Origin: Schistosoma haematobium
Taxonomy: Eukaryota; Platyhelminthes; Trematoda; Strigeidida; Schistosomatidae
Direction: 5' to 3'
Length of the DNA stretch: 64,000 bases
NCBI RefSeq assembly: GCF_000699445.3
Contig: NC_067196.1
Location: 7,621,616-7,685,615, forward strand
Shown: positions 31,728-44,119 of the stretch, in pieces
Layout of the letters: each line of letters begins with the position of its first letter
Numbering within the stretch: position 1 is the first letter of the stretch
Made by a program: the position numbers and the translations under genes
Notes under the pieces: generated by a model
Told to the model about the DNA's origin: nothing
The model's database searches: none
Seen by the model: the letters and a program-made list of their open reading frames with translations, nothing else

Positions 31728-32025
31728 ATTATATGCAAAGATGGATAGTGGCTAGCAGTTCAATCCAGTTTGATGAGCGTTTCATCTTTTTTGGGACTCA
31801 TCAGCTTGATATACCTGCATCTCAGAGTTGATGTTCACTCTGAGACTCGAACCCAGTACCGTTCGCTTCAAATGTCATCACGTTATCCACTTAGCTACTG
31901 AGTCTTGAATTAAGGCTATATCGAGGCAATACGTACAGTATGAACATTTGCCAATAACAGACTGATCAATTACAGTCCTAAACATTAATGAGAAGTTTCA
32001 AACAAACAATACCAAGTGAATTTAA
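31728..32025 (+). mobile_element. SM-alpha inverted composite
   Basis: An antisense segment with ribozyme, box B (reverse of GGGTTCGAGTC) and box A (reverse of TAGCTAAGTGG) ends at CTACTGAGTC. It switches at about 31909 to the sense 3' region (TTAAGGCTATATCGAGGCAA ... ACCAAGTGAAT). The core CUGAUGA and GAAAC are kept, but helix II is broken. Confidence 0.9.
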
Positions 32026-32219
32026 AATAACTTTTTATTTAATGATATACTCTTAAGAAATATAATTCAATAATTTTTAACACCTAAATGTTAGAATTAT
32101 TGTTATATTGTTGTCTAGTTGCTTATTAAACTAAAGATGTTCTGTTGAATAGACATGTTTAAAAGTGTTTTATGATAACAAAAATACAACCCCATGTATT
32201 AGTAACCTTTAAAATCAGA

Positions 32220-32400
32220 TGAGGTTTTGTGGAGATTGTAGTAATATCAGTAGTTGAGATTATGAGTCGATTGAAGCTAGAAGTACTGGATGTGCACTGC
32301 TGAAGAGTCCCACAATAGGACAAAACGGCAGTCCAATACTTCCACGTTTTCCATGTTTATTAAGTTTCACTTGACTTATGATCTCAACCATTGAAAGTCA
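32220..32400 (+). mobile_element. SINE-B, compact inverted copy
   Basis: An antisense tail (GGTTTTGTGGAGATTGTAGT ... GAAGCTAGAAG) switches at about 32290 to sense ribozyme plus tail. The ribozyme has CUGAAGA and perfect GUCC/GGAC, but AAAAC replaces GAAAC. Confidence 0.85.
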
Positions 32401-32739
32401 TCAAAATGTTTATCAAAACAACACAATCTTTAAATTTTCAACTTTAGCTTAATTAGTTTTTGAAAAATAAAATGATTTTTTTTCTTTCTTTTTCACATAA
32501 ATGTCACATTATTATACATGTCCGTATAATTGATTACATCTTATTGAAAAGAATGCAATGATGTAGTCCAATATAGAATAAGTGTTCTGAACAATCCACT
32601 GAATATTTATGTTTTAATCCTATTTACGAAATAATGTAAGTAGACAGATAGACAAAGAGTGAAAGAGAATAGTGCAATAATTTCCCCGAAATGTTTCTTC
32701 ATGAAAATCAAGTTAATATATAACGTAATGATACAGCCA
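32401..32739. other. AT-rich spacer
   Basis: Nothing recognised. Confidence 0.5.
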
Positions 32740-33196
32740 ATTAAAGAACAGTGAGTTATCAACCGGACCAGTGACGCATAAAACACTTGCAAGCAATCTA
32801 GAGTACTTATCGGTCCTCCTTCCTGGCTAGCCCCACCTGTTAAGTCCAGAACACCAATCCCAGCATCTGCGATATGAATCATTTATTTCAACCATACTGG
32901 GTTTATATACCAATCAAACAGACCACATCGTACCATAAAATAAAAAACAACATTTGTACAAGAATTAGCCAAATGTGGCTGTGAATGAGGGTGGTAGTAA
33001 TTAATAGACAGGGCATAACTCAAGAATGGGAAACCGTATAATAATAGTTCATGGGTCAAAATAAAGCTCACAATAAGATGGACAAGAATATGAACAGTTT
33101 AGCTATTTAATGATTATACAATAAAAATATACATATAACATTGGTCCATAAATGGATCCCAAAAGTTACCATTCATTATCCTCACCGGATATAACA
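32740..33196 (-). mobile_element. LTR-like repeat L1, inverted copy
   Basis: On the minus strand it begins TGTTATATCC (33196) and continues GGATCCATTTATGGACCAAT and GCTTTATTTTGACCCATGAA. TATA-like GGTATATAAACCCAGTATGG is followed by TGAAATAAATGATTC (AATAAA-type). It aligns along its length with 53601-54085. No internal retroelement genes flank it, consistent with a solo LTR. Confidence 0.6.
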
Positions 33197-33454
33197 AAAA
33201 TAAACAAATTACCCATTGAAATTAAATAGTTAAAAACCTATTTTGAAATATTATCTATCAAAAGTTTTCCGTAGTTTACAAAAATAGTCTAGTACATTCT
33301 GTCAAAGATTATAGTTCGTTTCTACTAGATATTATTATCAGAATATATTACTGATTTCTGATTTGTAAATTAGTAGGTCACACTCAATTTTAGAACTATT
33401 TTCATTTCATCAAACGAATCCAACTAAAATAAACAAACATTCATTTTACATGTT
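33197..33454. other. AT-rich spacer
   Basis: Nothing recognised. Confidence 0.4.
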
Positions 33455-33700
33455 AGTGGATACGGAGGATTCAACTAGAGGAGATGAAAAACTCTGATTC
33501 TAAACCAATGGTGAACATGAGCTACAGGATTCTGGGGGAACAAATGACGTATAAATCTTACGTTGCTCCACCGCCTTCTCGACTAGGACTCCAGATGAAA
33601 GCCTCAAGAAGTGGCTTCCCGAGAAGACCACTTGCTTCGGTTTGGGCTCACAGCGAGTACTCTAGAACATTGAGCAACATTGAGCAACCTGCTTGCGCCA
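33455..33700 (+). repeat. Dispersed repeat family C, partial copy
   Basis: CTGATTCTAAACCAATGGTG, AGGATTCTGGGGGAACAAAT and ACTTGCTTCGGTTTGGGCTC match family C in the forward orientation of the 51.6-kb copy. The block with the GGAGATGCAGT motif is deleted. Confidence 0.75.
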
Positions 33701-33704
33701 GCCT

Positions 33705-33985
33705 CCAACGGTGTTAGTGGAAGATGGTCGCGCAATACCATAAATTAATTGAAGTTTCATAAAATATCAAATTATTTGTTACATATCTGAATGGAAAATA
33801 TTTGACGGTTCGGTGGCCTAAAGTTAAAACATTCACGTACGAGAACGGAAATCGTGAGATTGAATCCCACTTACAGAATCGTGGATGCATGATAGAGAAA
33901 TATCGTATTAGGACGAAACGGCCATCCAATGCTTCCAGATTTACAATGATGAACCAATATTAATCTGTTCATGATCTCAATTGAA
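33705..33985 (+). mobile_element. SINE-B diverged sense copy
   Basis: 5' region, eroded box A and B, ribozyme region with GGACGAAACGGCC kept but the first core strand lost, and tail. Confidence 0.8.
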
Positions 33986-34978
33986 AGAGTCAACTCACTT
34001 CAATAACACCATCGTATTACATAATTACTGATTCTCAATTCGCAACAACATCATCTCTTCTTGTTTTGTGACATTACTTTATTCAAATTTATCAAATATT
34101 CCGTATCACATTTAACTAATATGGTGATTTGTCAGATAAATATCTTTCTCATCGAACTCTCTCTCTTTCATGTCACTGTAATCGATTAACACAGTTTGCA
34201 TTTACTTGATAAATGGAAATTATTTCATTTATATTATCTACTTTAATTCACTGAATTATTAATAAATTACTTTTTCTATATAAATCAATTGAATCACAGG
34301 AGGTATTCATGTGTATTTCCTCTACTTCACTTAGTTAAATGTACAATGTATAAATTTGTTTACAATCCATATCTGATGACTGAATATATTTTGTAATTCG
34401 AATACAAATTGATCATGCAATGGAAAATGTTTAGTTTATGTGAGATAGTAAAGACCTTAGTTAATGTATCATCAAATATTAAGTATGATTTATAACAATC
34501 TATAAATTGATGTCTTTTGATTCTATTTTTTTTCATTGTTTTAAGTGGTTTATGTCAGGTTATACACTATTGTTAATCGTTTTGTTTAGTTATTTATTTG
34601 TTTGTTTATTCTTTTATTTATTGATTAATGGATGGATAAACAATTTCCCGGATACTAGTTTTATTGATAGATTTTCTTTTTTTTTGAGGGGGGGGGAAAC
34701 ATAAATGAATATTTTAGAAGTTGTGTAACATAAACTATGCAATACCACTTAACATTTTTATAGATGATGGATAGTAAAAATTTTTAAAGAAAAAGACATT
34801 TATTTCCTAAATAAGTAGTTTGTTAATAAATTATAATCAAGATTAATTCTCTGATCATTTAATGAATATTTCTAGTTTGCATGTTTATCATGCATTATAT
34901 TGTTTTTGTATGGTATATAGAAAATGATCCATACTACTTATTGAATATTTTTATATTTCTTTTATTGGAGTCAGTCAG
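33986..34978. other. AT-rich spacer
   Basis: It contains a T8 run and a G9 run at about 34678-34696. No coding evidence beyond low-complexity frames. Confidence 0.5.
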
Positions 34979-34979
34979 T

Positions 34980-35141
34980 ATTATATACATTAGATCAACA
35001 TTGATGTTATGGGATTATTTTCAAGGCAAGAAATGTTTCAAGGAAAGCAGTGCTCATACTGAAAGACCTGTTTTATTATGTAAAGAGTTAACACGATTTG
35101 TATTTGAGACTAAAGGATCATATCTAGATTCATTGCTATAA
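34980..35141 (+). CDS. Candidate terminal exon, function unknown
   Basis: After a T-rich tract and acceptor-like GGAGTCAG, a frame reads STLMLWDYFQGKKCFK, then SSAHTERPVLLCKELTRFVF and ETKGSYLDSLL, with a stop at 35139. AATAAA follows immediately (about 35142). Composition (charged, Cys-containing) is more protein-like than the surrounding frames, and the layout fits a 3'-terminal exon on the plus strand. I do not recognise a family and no partner exon was found. Confidence 0.3.
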   Translation: MIYIRSTLMLWDYFQGKKCFKESSAHTERPVLLCKELTRFVFETKGSYLDSLL

Positions 35142-36184
35142 ATAAATGGAATATTTTTTTCAACTAAAATAGGTCTATAAACTATTTAATAAGACCATCA
35201 AACATTTAGTTCATAATGATGAATTTCAAAGATATGAGAGTTGATTTCTTATGAGTAGATAACGGACTTCAATTTCTGTTAAATATCATGATATAGGTCT
35301 ATGAATATTAACGAATCAGGTAGCTTATAATTTAGTATTCATATTTCATGTTTCGTTTATGGTTTCAAATGAATTTCATGCAACTGCATGGATCATTTAG
35401 TGTGAAATGTACCTTTATGTATATGATATTGAAGGCTTTGTAATGCTTTAATACCTGAGAATAACTTGATATTTTCCGTATGAATTCAAGAATGCTTACT
35501 TATCAAGTCAATAAAATGTGTTGTTGAACTGTCGTTCGATAGAACTGAAACTTACATTCTGAATTCCATGCTCTCATGATAAATATAAACTAAAACCAAT
35601 ATAACAGAAGTTGGAAATGACTTTTTCCATTTATTATTCATTATATATTCATTATATAGCTGTTGAGTAACCAAATGACTATGTCTATGTATTCCGTTTA
35701 TCAAGAGTTTTAACTCATAAACTAAAATCATATGATTTATTATTCAAAATTTTTATTCAGTCCATAAATACAATTGATGTTGGTTACTACTTTTGGACTC
35801 AAGGCTACCCATAAAATGGATCTAGCGGAAAGTAAACTGTGAGGAACTTAACTGTTGACTCAAAGTTAATAGTGATTATCAGACGTGTAAATGGCCAATA
35901 CATAGACATTAATCTATAGAGTGAATAAGAGACCAAACTAAAATTTTAGGTTGTGATTGATGATTGGACACATGCTTTTGATCAGCAAAAGTTATAACGT
36001 TCTGATAAACTTGGGCAAAATTAATTCATACATTGATGAATAGGTATCGTCGGTCTACATAAAACAATGCTTTTTTCCTATAAAAATCCTTCACAGACGT
36101 GTAAAGGAGATTATGTACTGGTGAATATCTGATAAAATTAAGGATCAACAAGTTTCACAAAAAATTGTTATTTATAAGTCTCAG
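35142..36184. other. AT-rich spacer
   Basis: Nothing recognised. Confidence 0.5.
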
Positions 36185-36700
36185 TATATGGTTGTGAAGA
36201 TTATTAAGTTTTTGATTGAGATCACGAATCGAATGCCGTTAGACCACCATTGAAAACCTGAAAGCACTGGACGGCTGTTTCGTCCTATTCCAGAACTCTT
36301 CAGCAGTGGGCATCCACGACCTTGCGCGCAGGATTCAAACCCATGCTCTTTTGTCTCGCGTACGTTCTCTTAAACTCTAGGTCATTGAGTCGGCATTCAA
36401 CGGTTTTAATGTTTAACCTCAACCAATCCACGTAATTGTGCAACCATCTTCGATTGTACTGAGATAGATACCTGTCTTTACCCGATATGGATTAGTGGAT
36501 TGGTTGAGGTTAAGCGATCTCAATTTAAAGGTCTAGTGCTTAATCCATCGCGCGGGAAACTAAAGACCCTGTGTTCAAATCCCGCGGATGGGATCGTGGA
36601 TGTGCAAAGTTGATGAGTACCACAATAGGACGAAACGGTCGTCCAGTGCTTCCATGTTTTCAATGGAGATCTAACATCAATCGGTTCATGATCTCAATCA
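36185..36700 (+). mobile_element. SINE-B long inverted composite, ATCAATCGG subfamily
   Basis: The antisense unit (36185-36460) contains tail, near-intact ribozyme, box B and 5' region. At about 36485 it switches to sense (GGATTAGTGGATTGGTTGAG ... GGTCTAGTGCTTAATCC) with box B GTTCAAATCC and a second, mutated ribozyme (UUGAUGA). The whole could fold into one long hairpin. Confidence 0.9.
36264..36309 (-). ncRNA. Hammerhead ribozyme in SINE-B, antisense arm
   Basis: On the minus strand the core is CUGAAGA, helix II GUUC/GGAC (one wobble) with loop UGGAAUA, second core strand GAAAC, triplet GUC, and helix I CCACUG with CAGUGC (five pairs). Invariant core positions are intact. Confidence 0.7.
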
Positions 36701-37057
36701 AAAAATATTTTTAAGGCTGATCAACTATGCTTATCAGTACATTCTTATTTCACTTATTTTTAAGAAAAAAAATGACATCAATTAACTTAGTGAATACCTT
36801 ATTAAGAACAGGTCTTTACACTCTTACCATTTATCATTATATCCTAAATGATTATATTTTCATTTTTCCAAACCATATTTCATATTTATTTAATACCGAC
36901 CAAATATTCTTTGGAAAAGATAATTCAGAAATAATAATTAAAGAGAACCATATTTTACACTTTAAAAAGTATACTACAATTTACATTGATCTTGTAATTT
37001 CTGTATATTTCATTGCAGAAATATATCAAAGATAATCATTAATAAAATATTCATTAC

Positions 37058-37092
<35 letters not shown>

Positions 37093-37100
37093 CATGCCAA
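36701..37100. other. AT-rich spacer ending in (AT)n
   Basis: A 102-codon ATG frame at 36727-37035 (+) has very AT-rich codons and no family resemblance. (AT)n spans 37061-37090. Confidence 0.4.
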
Positions 37101-37145
37101 GGCCTATTCTCCATTAGGAGTAACAGGCGTAAGTAAGTAAGTAAG
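37101..37145 (+). mobile_element. 45-bp RTE-A insertion with perfect 13-bp target-site duplication
   Basis: Only the last part of the LINE (GGCCTATTCTCC, TTAGGAGTAACAGGCG) plus (TAAG)4 was inserted. TATTACATGCCAA flanks it exactly at 37088-37100 and 37146-37158. This is an extreme 5' truncation produced by target-primed reverse transcription. It also fixes the 3' end of RTE-A. Confidence 0.92.
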
Positions 37146-37158
37146 TATTACATGCCAA

Positions 37159-38051
37159 TAACATAGAGTTAATTAAGAATTGATGTTGATTTTCTTAAGT
37201 TTAATTTTATCAATAAAGATATCATGGGAATTATAATTGGATATATGTAAAAGTGAAATGAAGTATTTTATTTCCTTAGAGACAATTTATATCTATCCTA
37301 TGGTTAATTTATTTAACAACATAAATTAAAATAACTCAATTTTACTATTTCTTATTATTATTTAATTGATAAATTGACATTAAATGCTTTATGTATAGTT
37401 TTATAATTATTGAATAATAACGAATATATACAAAAAGAGAATAACACTTGATTCCATGATTTATTTCTATACATAGAGACAAGAAAAATCATTGTATCTA
37501 TGCATAATTATTATCTTTTGAAAGATTCTAGAATTAAAAACTAAATATAATAAGAGCATAAAGTAAATATCCATTTGAAAATTGTAACATGTGATTCGGC
37601 ATTTTCCAGATATTATTATGATTGCGTAGTTTCTATTTAGCATTGATTAGAAAAACTGTTTTCTGGTATTTTTCAAAATTCTAAAGACTTTGACAAGGAG
37701 TAATTTTTTTTTGGAACTCATCTAATAGAAATGAGATAACTACAGTTACAAATCGATGACTATCAGTTTCTGTTGTTGTTGTTGTGTTTTTTTTTTCAAT
37801 ATTTACATTGGATTTATTTGATTTATTGGTTTATAGACTTAACGGATATATATGCAAATGTAATCTTCATATTTAATAGCTTCATATAATATAACAACCC
37901 TTTTTGTTTGGTTTAACGATTAGAATACAAACAATCTAAAATATTACTAAATGATATTTATAAATTACTTTTGTCTAATATTAATGTCACATTTATTGTT
38001 TTAAATACTACAGAACTGACATACAGAGAACTTTGTTGTGTACATGTAAAC

Positions 38052-38113
<62 letters not shown>

Positions 38114-38559
38114 TATCCGAGCTTAGACCAATGTAGATGAAAAGGGATCAAATGAAAAAATGTTCCTAAGTAGTCTTCTGTATCCATTGAATTAGTCCTT
38201 GTTTTGTTTTATTTTTTTTATCTCAAGTAAATCAGGCAGTAAAATGACCAAAAACATTCATTCATAATATTATCAGATCATAAACATACATATCAGGGGA
38301 CATGATAAAATAAGTCTAAATAGTTATCTAGTTAGTTTCAATTCAATTAAACATTTTGGCAAATATGTATGTATACAATAGTGAATACATTTAATTGTGA
38401 TTATTATAATTAGTCTACTTTCATTAAATAATAAATAAAATAATAATAATAATAATATCAATGTAATATGAACGAACAATTATACAAAGAAATAATACAA
38501 ACGGGAAAGAGAACAAGATAAACTTCAATTACGAGTAAACAGTATAAACAAACAATTTC

Positions 38560-38605
<46 letters not shown>

Positions 38606-38984
38606 AAATACATGACAAGTTACATAGTTTCATTGATAGTTAATTAGAAAAGTTGACAATTAATAAGTTACTGTTAGATAAAGGAATTCCGATTTTTTTT
38701 TAAAAGTCTTTGGATCATGCCTTTTGCATACGGAAAGAAAGTATAGTAAGCCTGTTATTGCCATGGTAACAAAAGTAGGCCATTGTAACTTTTGTATATT
38801 ACATTTGTTAAAATAAATAATGCCAATGATGTTTATCCATGATATCAATCAGATGCCTTAATTATCCATTTATTTTTGTTAAGAAATATTATATTTATTC
38901 ATTGTATCATTATTGTGATTCCCTCAATTTTTAAATGATTTCATTTTCAACAGATATATACTAGTCGACATAAACTATTGTAAT
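37159..38984. other. AT-rich spacer with two (TA)n tracts
   Basis: (TA)n spans about 38053-38110 and 38566-38601. A minus-strand frame at 38660-38848 includes LQWPTFVTMAITGLLYFLSV and is hydrophobic, but has no clear splice context. Confidence 0.5.
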
Positions 38985-39460
38985 TTCAATGGTTGAGATC
39001 ATGAGCCAGTTAAAGCTAGACCACTAAGGAAAACCTGGATGCACTTGACGGCCGTTTCGTTCTATTGCAGTGAGTATCCACACCCTCGCCTTGCGAAATC
39101 CGAACCCAGGATCTACCGGTCTAGTGCGCGAGCGCTAAACCACTAGACCACTGATCTGATCGGCATCCAATGGTATTAATGTCTAACTTCAACCAATCCA
39201 TGAAATTGAGCAACGCATCCACCACTGTCTTCAGTGAGTTACTTCAGTGAGTTGCCCGGTTAAGCTCCATTGGTCACTACTTCTCACTAGAACTCCGAGA
39301 AATACTTCTTGGAGACCGTCACTAGTGAGCATATGTTGATTCATATCAGAAGGCCGTCCAGTGCTTCCAGATTTTCCATGGTGTTCTAGGTTCAATTGAC
39401 TCATGATCTCAACCATTGAAATCACTATAATATCCACAAAACCCTTCTAATAAACTATTG
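38985..39460 (+). mobile_element. SINE-B antisense unit plus sense tail
   Basis: The antisense unit (38985-39350) has an internal deletion of the ribozyme first strand. It ends at TGATTCATATCAGAAG and switches to a sense tail beginning GGCCGTCCAGTGCTTCCAG, next to the expected hammerhead cleavage position. Confidence 0.88.
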
Positions 39461-40014
39461 TATTAAATACTTTGTTTGAATCATCTTCTTATGTTGTCTT
39501 GAAACAAACTTCATTTTTTAATGGTCAAATTATTCAAATATTGTAATAGTGTTTTTAAACGGAAAGACAGGTGATACAAAGCTCACAAATAATTTAGTTG
39601 TATTACATATGATATGAATGCTGCCAACAATATACATATTTTTATATACATTGAACTATGAATACTTTCTATGAGCTTTTACTGAACAAAAATGTAACAT
39701 TTTTCATACTATAAGTTAATAGTTATGAGCTCATGAAACTCATATACCATCTACAAATTATATCCGGTCAGCTCTAATATGAAATAAATTTTATTGATGT
39801 TTAGATTTGTAATTCATCAAAGTACTTATCTTTGATGAACAATTTATAGCATTATTTTTATGTAACAAAATTTAGTCACATAATTAGATAACAAGTAAAC
39901 TCAATGTATTTTACAATCCCATGAATTTTGTTCATGTCAGCGTAAAAGATTGAATGAACTTGATTAGTCAGAAAATCAATTTCACAAGAATGATTATTTG
40001 ACATATACTGTTGA
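39461..40014. other. AT-rich spacer
   Basis: Nothing recognised. Confidence 0.5.
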
Positions 40015-40560
40015 AGGCAAGATATTCGTCTGTCAGTTAAGGGACGAGTGTACTGTGCGGCAGTTCGTTCTGTTCTACTTTATGGCTGAGAAATGTAGTC
40101 ATTAAGAGTAAAAGATACTCGTAAGTTACTAGTATTTAACCACAGATGCCTTAGAAATATTGCTTGCATCTGCTGGGATCACCGGGTAAGTAATAGTGAT
40201 GTTAGATGTAGGGTATTAGGGAACTATGATAAATCAGTTGATGAGGTTGTGAATCTTCATAGACTGAGATAGTTGGGCCGCGTGTTACGTATGCCTGAAC
40301 ACCGATTACCACGACGCGCAATGCTGACTAGTGTTGAAGACGATGGAAGAAAGTTTGGGGAGGCCAAACTAAAACGTGGCATCAGTGCTTGAAGTCACTA
40401 ACTTCTAGTCCTAGCCATGTTGGTAGGTGCAGACTACTTGGATGTGATCTGCGTGACTGTCGTAACCAATAGTTGGAGACTCTGGATGACGTGGCTCATA
40501 ATTGATCACATTGGCGTAGGTGTATGTACTCTTTGTCTTCCCTTAAACTATGAGATTAAA
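40015..40560 (+). pseudogene. RTE-B LINE C-terminal fragment
   Basis: With stops, the frame reads RLSVKGRVYCAAVRSVLLYG, then LVFNHRCLRNIACICWDHRV, SVDEVVNLHRLR, LGRVLRMPEHRLPRRAMLTS. Then, in other frames, the block equivalent to HVGRCRLPGWGPRD. This is the conserved C-terminal region after the reverse transcriptase of schistosome RTE-type LINEs. In-frame stops (after LLYG and elsewhere) and frameshifts show a dead copy. The 106-codon frame at 40417-40737 is its 3' noncoding tail read by chance. Confidence 0.82.
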
Positions 40561-41275
40561 ATCGCTTCATATCTTTCTTTCTACGAACTAATCCTTTTTT
40601 CTTGTACTATGTCCTTATGTGCAATCTTTCTTTCATATATTACCACCACTGAATTAACTATTTCTATGAATTCGGTGTTCATCTTGTTGTATGGCAACTT
40701 GGACCGATGCATATATGTGTATGGTCCTAAGTTGTAGTTAAGTATTTAGTTGACGTAGCTGACAATAATATTACATATCTCTGGCCAAACCAAACTCTAT
40801 TTAAGAATTTGATCCTCTAGCCTATTGGATAAAAACAGAGTAATTTAATCAATAAACCACCTCTTCATTCAGTATTTAACTAAAAAGCCTTATCATTTAT
40901 TCTTATTATTATCACGTCATCCAGTCATTTTATCAAACTTTATATCAAACCTTTCATTGTATATCTTTATCAAGAAGTATAAATCTATATGATGTATAAC
41001 ATTGAAATACTTATGACCTATATTTGTCATATTATTTCTCACATAAATAAATCATTGATAGGAAATTTTAATAAACATTTATTTCACTTTCTTAAAAGAA
41101 TCTATTTAGTTCTATAGTTACATTTGATGAGAGATTTATTTTCTCTCTTTTTAGCATCAATAATCTCTTCAATACTCTCATGTAAACATTTTCATTTTTG
41201 CAATTCACTTATGACAACATTGATAAATAAGTCACTAGATTTTAAACTGTGACAAATTATAATACACATTAGTAG

Positions 41276-41322
<47 letters not shown>

Positions 41323-41504
41323 GACGGATTATATTTACATTCAGGTAAAATGTATGTTTGACAGATGAAGTGTTGACATAGGTCAAAAGTAAAAAAGAAA
41401 ACAAAACATTACATTCAGCTGATTGATGTTAATCAAGTAAACTATCTATGGTATAATGAATGATTCAATTTTAAATGTTTATAAAAATTAAATGTTATCT
41501 ATAG
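40561..41504. other. AT-rich spacer with (TA)n
   Basis: (TA)n spans about 41277-41319; the first 170 bases are probably the tail of the RTE-B copy. Confidence 0.5.
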
Positions 41505-41690
41505 TCAAAAATAGATAGTGGCTAGTAGTGATATCGAAGACATGCGTTTCATTCTATTTAGAACTCTTCAGTTGGATGTACCTGGATCTTATCCTGGGAA
41601 TTGAACCCAAGAGACTGATCACTTGTAGTCGTAAACATCAATGAGTAGATATAAGTAAATAACACCAAGTGAATGAATCTATAGTCAGTT
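41505..41690 (+). mobile_element. SM-alpha short inverted composite
   Basis: An antisense ribozyme region (CUGAAGA on the minus strand; GAAAC changed to GAAAU) and box B switch at about 41612 to the sense 3' end (GAGACTGATCACTTG ... ACACCAAGTGAAT). Confidence 0.8.
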
Positions 41691-41877
41691 TTAATAAATA
41701 CAAAGAAATACAAACTAAATATCATTCTTATATCTCACAGTATAAAACTTTAATGGTATGTCTTACTTATTATGTAATGACGTCAAGTTATTAAATATTA
41801 ATGTAAGATTAAAGTTATTATAATCAGTTGTTTGTGTATAAGAACACTGTTTAACTAACAACCATTTATGTTCAGAT

Positions 41878-42140
41878 AGAGGTTTTGTGGAGATTGTAGT
41901 AATTTTTAGTAGTTGAATTCATAAGTCATTTGAAGCGGGACCATTATGGAAAATCTGGAAGCACTAGACAGCCGTTTTATCCCAGTATGAAACTTCTCAG
42001 TAATGCTCATTCATGATCCCGCTAGGTGAAATTTGAATCCAGGAACTATCAGTCCCATACTAAGATGAAACGTCTGTCCAGTACTTCCAGGTTTTCCATA
42101 GTGGTCTAGCTTCAATCCACTCATGAATTAAACTATTAAA
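41878..42140 (+). mobile_element. SINE-B diverged copy, antisense with sense tail
   Basis: Antisense tail and ribozyme (41878-42050, core lost: GAGAAG), then a sense tail from about 42055 (TACTAAGATGAAACGTCTGT ... CACTCATGAA). Confidence 0.8.
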
Positions 42141-43084
42141 TCCATTTGTAATCAAGTTTTACTCTAATAGACAGTAATATTTATATCCTTTTATTGGAAA
42201 ATATAAAATCAATTAAAGTATTTGTAAATCAACGATAATAATGAAGTAGAGTATATAGTTAAGCATAATAAGTGAAATGTTCAAGCTGATAATAAGATTA
42301 TATGTGTAGTTATAGAATTAATAATAAAAAAACAACTTATAAAGGTTTAATTAAAATCACATAATAAGAAGCATTGAAATAATTACGTTATGAAGGACAT
42401 ATGAGAAAGAGGATAAGGTAAAATAAACAAACAAGGTATATGGGAAACATCAATAAACTGAATATTTTTCCCATTATTATTATCAGAATGGGTTTTGTGG
42501 AGAGTTTTAGAAATTTCACAGGTTGAAATCATTATTATTATCATGCTTGTCAACTCATTATCAGTTTGTACTTTCTACTTATTATGTTTATTTATGTAAT
42601 CTATTTCTTAGTTATCATTGATCGATTTCATATGGTTCATATATGGATATAAATATTGACATCTACTAGGTTATAAACTGATGACCATTAGATACAAAGT
42701 AAACTAGTTTATGTATTAAGTTGACTGTAAATGTTAATTTTCTGCTTATGTTCAAAAAATCACAATAAACGTCAAACAACCCCCCCCCAAAAAAAATAAA
42801 CATTTTGTGTTCGGATAGAATGAGAATAAAATCTAGTTTTCACCTTTAGTTTTTGCATATTACTCTTGTACAGATTGAACTCATAAGCGTATAAATGAGT
42901 TGATCTGATAATATTATGCGTTATGTTTTAACCATCTAACAAAGGGCTATCAGGTTTCATCATTATCTTAACATATTGACCTAATTTCTGCTTTCTTTCA
43001 TGCTCAAACTGATAATAATGTAATAGTATCGTGTTTTTGATAAATTGCAAATCTTTTTTAAGAAGTAAAACATATTTGAAGGTG
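42141..43084. other. AT-rich spacer with a SINE-B tail fragment
   Basis: 42484-42533 is an antisense SINE-B tail (ATCAGAATGGGTTTTGTGGA ... CACAGGTTGAAATCAT). It matches the tail variant at 46030 and 46374, so these belong to one subfamily. A C9A7 run lies at about 42780. Otherwise featureless. Confidence 0.6.
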
Positions 43085-43690
43085 TTTTTTGTGGATATTA
43101 TAGTAATTTTAATAGTTGAGATCATAAGTCAATTGAAGCCAGAAAACTATGGAAAACCTGGAAGCACTGGATGATCGTTTCGTCCTATCGTGGGACTCAT
43201 TAGCAGTGCTCATTTACGATCCCACCTCGCAAGATTCCAACCCATGACCTATCAGTCATGCGCCCGCGAACGCTTAAACTCTAGATCACTGACCCGGCCG
43301 GCATCCAAAGATGTTAATGTCTAACTTCAATCAACCCACGAAATTGAGTGACACATCCACCAATTTCTTCAGTGAGTTACTATCTCCGAACAGATCCGGT
43401 TGAACTGCACGGATCAATGCTTCTCAGTAGAACTTCACGAAATACCTCTCGAAGGCAGTCACTAGTGAGCATATGATGACTAATATCAAGAGGGAATTTT
43501 GTGTATATCATAGTTTTTTTAATAGTTAAGATCTAGAAGTTAAGTGTTCGCGCGCGAAACCAATAGATCCTGGTTTCGAATCTGGCGAGGCAGGATCGTA
43601 GATGTGCACTGCCTAGGAGTCTCACAATATGCTTCCAGGTTTTTCATGGTAGTCTAACTTCAACTGAGTCGTGATCTCAACTATTAAAAC
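43085..43690 (+). mobile_element. SINE-B antisense unit, second tail, sense unit
   Basis: A complete antisense unit (43085-43495) carries a ribozyme with CUAAUGA (G5 to A) but perfect GUCC/GGAC and GAAAC. A second, degraded antisense tail (43496-43535) follows, then a sense unit starting in the tRNA-like part (AAGTGTTCGCGCGCGAAACC) with its ribozyme deleted. Confidence 0.88.
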
Positions 43691-44119
43691 ATATTTATTT
43701 ATACCTGCTAATAATGATTTCGTGATCACTGATAAATCATGAAACTGTTGTAATTAGAATCACTTTATTTTATGTAAACACATGATTTCAAATAAAACTA
43801 ATTAATGATCAATATTATTGGTGTCGCAAGTTTCATGATAACTGATATATTAGACTAAACATAACTGTAAACAAAAATTAGCCAAGTTCGAGTTAACATT
43901 ATTCATCCCTTTAATTATTGATCATCATCAGTCTTAAATCATTGTAATCGATATGTTACTAGGCAGTGTCTATATACATTGTATATCCAAGACGGGTATT
44001 CATAAATGATACATATTTTAATGAATGATCATTTCTTCCATTTTTTCCACGATTGTTCAACTTACAACTTTGTACACTATTAACTATTTACTGTATCAAT
44101 CTGTTGAATACCTCAAAAA
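43691..44119. other. AT-rich spacer
   Basis: Nothing recognised. Confidence 0.5.

Noticed and set aside
36614..36650. Active hammerhead in the sense arm at 36.6 kb
   Set aside because: First core strand reads UUGAUGA and helix I is GCAAAG, so the fold is not supported.
36727..37035. 102-codon ATG frame
   Set aside because: Very AT-biased codons, no splice context, no family resemblance.
38053..38110. Origin or regulatory element at the long (TA)n tract
   Set aside because: At least six similar (TA)n tracts occur in the window; they are ordinary microsatellites here.
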